NCBI RefSeq assembly: GCF_024494655.1
Contig: NZ_JANHDL010000003.1
Coordinates: 186,001-250,000, forward strand
Direction of reading: 5' to 3'
Length of the DNA stretch: 64,000 nt
Origin: Halorubrum laminariae
GTDB lineage: Archaea; Halobacteriota; Halobacteria; Halobacteriales; Haloferacaceae
The notes beneath the pieces are model-generated. The model worked only from the letters and a program-made list of their open reading frames with translations. It did not search any database and was not told the origin of the DNA. Below are positions 62,970 through 64,000 of the stretch, one piece after another. Each line of letters begins with the position of its first letter. The first letter of the stretch is position 1. The position numbers and the translations under genes were made by a program.

Positions 62970-63451
62970 ACCGCGTCCTCCCCGTCGGCGCGGATCGCCA
63001 GTCGCTTCAGCTCCTCGCGGAGGTCGCTCGCCCCGCTCGGCGTCAGCCCCGGGATCCGGACGTCCGCGCCGCGGGAGCCGGCGGTGTACACCACACAGGA
63101 GGCGAGGCCGACGCCGCGCTCGATCGGCCCGCGCCGCGAGTCGACGTGTTGGATCCGCACCAGCGGTACGGTGGTCCGGACCTGTGTGATCACGCCGCGA
63201 TCGAGGTACAGCGCGTCCTCGCGGATCTCGTAGCTCCAGCGTCGATACTTCAAAATGGCGTGCGCGACGCCGACGACGAGCACGACGCCGCCGGCCGCGA
63301 CCGGTGTCCATCGCGGGAGGTCGACCACGTAGGCCGCTGCCGCGAACGGGAGGGCGGCCACCAAGGCGACGAGCGCTGCGCGGAGGATCCACACGACCCG
63401 TACGCGGGGATGAAGCGACTGGGCGGTCATCGGTCCGCCCTCGTCACGCAT
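62966..63451 (-). CDS. Small PH-domain membrane protein (bPH2)
   Basis: The product is about 161 residues from the ATG at 63451; an ATG at 63430 is the alternative. Two membrane helices (ILRAALVALVAALPFAAAAY and AAGGVVLVVGVAHAIL) precede one bPH2 domain with TTVPLVRIQHVDSRRGPIER. A TATA-like TTATTATG lies about 36 bases before 63451. It overlaps the multi-PH gene (GTGA), the usual two-gene arrangement for this family, so the two probably form a membrane complex. Confidence 0.85.
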   Translation of the reverse strand: MRDEGGPMTAQSLHPRVRVVWILRAALVALVAALPFAAAAYVVDLPRWTPVAAGGVVLVVGVAHAILKYRRWSYEIREDALYLDRGVITQVRTTVPLVRIQHVDSRRGPIERGVGLASCVVYTAGSRGADVRIPGLTPSGASDLREELKRLAIRADGEDAV

Positions 63452-63557
63452 CGAAGAGTCATACACGTGGGTTGTCTCCAACGCATAATAATCCCCGGCA
63501 GTCGTCGCGGATGCAGACCAGACGCGGAGAGTACAGATCGGACGCCGCGGACCCAAC

Positions 63558-64000
63558 TCAGACCCGACGAATGCGGTCTGCCGTCACGTCGATCGGGTCG
63601 GCGACGTGCGCGATCGGCTCGCAGTCGGGTCGATCGAACCCGTTGGCCTCAAACAGTGTGTTCGCCCGGAGATCGACGCGGGCCTCGCGGAGCGTCCACG
63701 GCTCGTGAGCGATCGCGCCGACGTAAAGCCCCTTCCCGGACGTGTAAAACCGGTAGTTCTCGACGAGGAACGCGTCGCACGATCCCGGTTCCGGCACGTA
63801 CGTGTCTCCGACCGGTTCGTAGGTCGCGTCGAAGCGTACGTGCGGAGCATCGCGGTGGGTCCGACGGCTGGTGAACCGGACTGTCTCCCCGTCGCGACGC
63901 ACCGTCATCTCGGCGCGGTAGTACGGCAGTGAGAACAGCCGGCGCGCAACCGCGACCCCAATCCGGTCGTCGGCGTCGAGGTTGTAGAAGTAGACGCCGG
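63558..64000 (-). CDS. DUF2071 (YqjF-like) family protein, 5' end outside window
   Basis: The visible 147 residues are the C-terminal two-thirds of a DUF2071/YqjF protein. Landmarks are GVYFYNLDADDRIGVAVARR, LFSLPYYRAEM, VENYRFYTSGKGLYVGAIAH and a C-terminal IDVTADRIRRV. The start lies beyond the window edge, so the N-terminus is missing. The frame continues upstream of the ATG at 63908, so that ATG is internal. The family is a conserved cytoplasmic protein of unknown function, with no catalytic motif apparent. Confidence 0.85.
   Translation of the reverse strand, partial: GVYFYNLDADDRIGVAVARRLFSLPYYRAEMTVRRDGETVRFTSRRTHRDAPHVRFDATYEPVGDTYVPEPGSCDAFLVENYRFYTSGKGLYVGAIAHEPWTLREARVDLRANTLFEANGFDRPDCEPIAHVADPIDVTADRIRRV

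Overview
The window is high-GC haloarchaeal chromosome, most like Halorubrum or a relative. The evidence is the acidic proteome, Tat-lipobox secreted proteins, halocyanin, a fused cytochrome oxidase subunit I/III, an intron-containing tRNA-Trp, a PGF-CTERM surface protein, and many small haloarchaea-only families. Most of it is ordinary core genome with short intergenic gaps and overlapping ATGA/GTGA gene junctions. Many genes appear to be leaderless, with a TATA box about 25-30 bases before the start codon.

Layout. 1-1888: a tandem zinc-finger protein and coupled micro-ORFs lying against the 3' end of tRNA-Ala(GGC), possibly the end of an integrated element. 2045-7310: an SRPBCC protein and a five-gene-scale iron-uptake locus (two tandem Tat-lipoprotein binding proteins, a FecCD-type permease, an ATPase) behind two TTAGG-N4-CCTAA operators that flank the TATA box. 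7376-12058: large glutamate synthase. 12341-18894: HEWD protein, a compositionally mosaic surface protein, a membrane protein, an HNH-like protein and an alkaline-phosphatase-superfamily enzyme. 19015-23179: PhzF, a Na/Ca exchanger, DRG GTPase and membrane proteins. 23382-29413: a respiratory block with Cox2, the Cox1-3 fusion, a Cox4-like subunit and halocyanin. 29548-38068: diphthamide synthesis, glutamate dehydrogenase, a CYTH protein, FKBP isomerase, a MinD-like ATPase coupled to a KaiC-like protein with no P-loop, YlbF, SBDS and a YbaK protein.

38194-41145 is a complete zinc/manganese ABC transporter (ZnuA-C-B order). An IS1341-type TnpB element (41146 to about 42620) sits directly against the stop codon of its permease gene. 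42691-53175 carries small conserved proteins, an ArsR-HTH membrane protein, a TraB plus site-2 protease pair, PurM, a bactofilin-like protein, WHy/LEA protein, and tRNA-Trp with an intron. 53263-64000 holds a DUF5794 membrane protein, IMP dehydrogenase, a HalX response regulator, a short Hel308-like helicase, a squalene/phytoene synthase, a decayed acyl-CoA dehydrogenase, paired PH-domain membrane proteins and a partial DUF2071 protein.

The most unusual points are: the TnpB element, whose RuvC glutamate position is glycine and whose end hairpin pairs perfectly only as minus-strand RNA; the AT-rich segment inside the surface protein; the MinD and P-loop-less KaiC pair; the micro-ORF chain next to tRNA-Ala; and the frameshifted, truncated acyl-CoA dehydrogenase. 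No CRISPR array, rRNA operon or complete provirus is visible.
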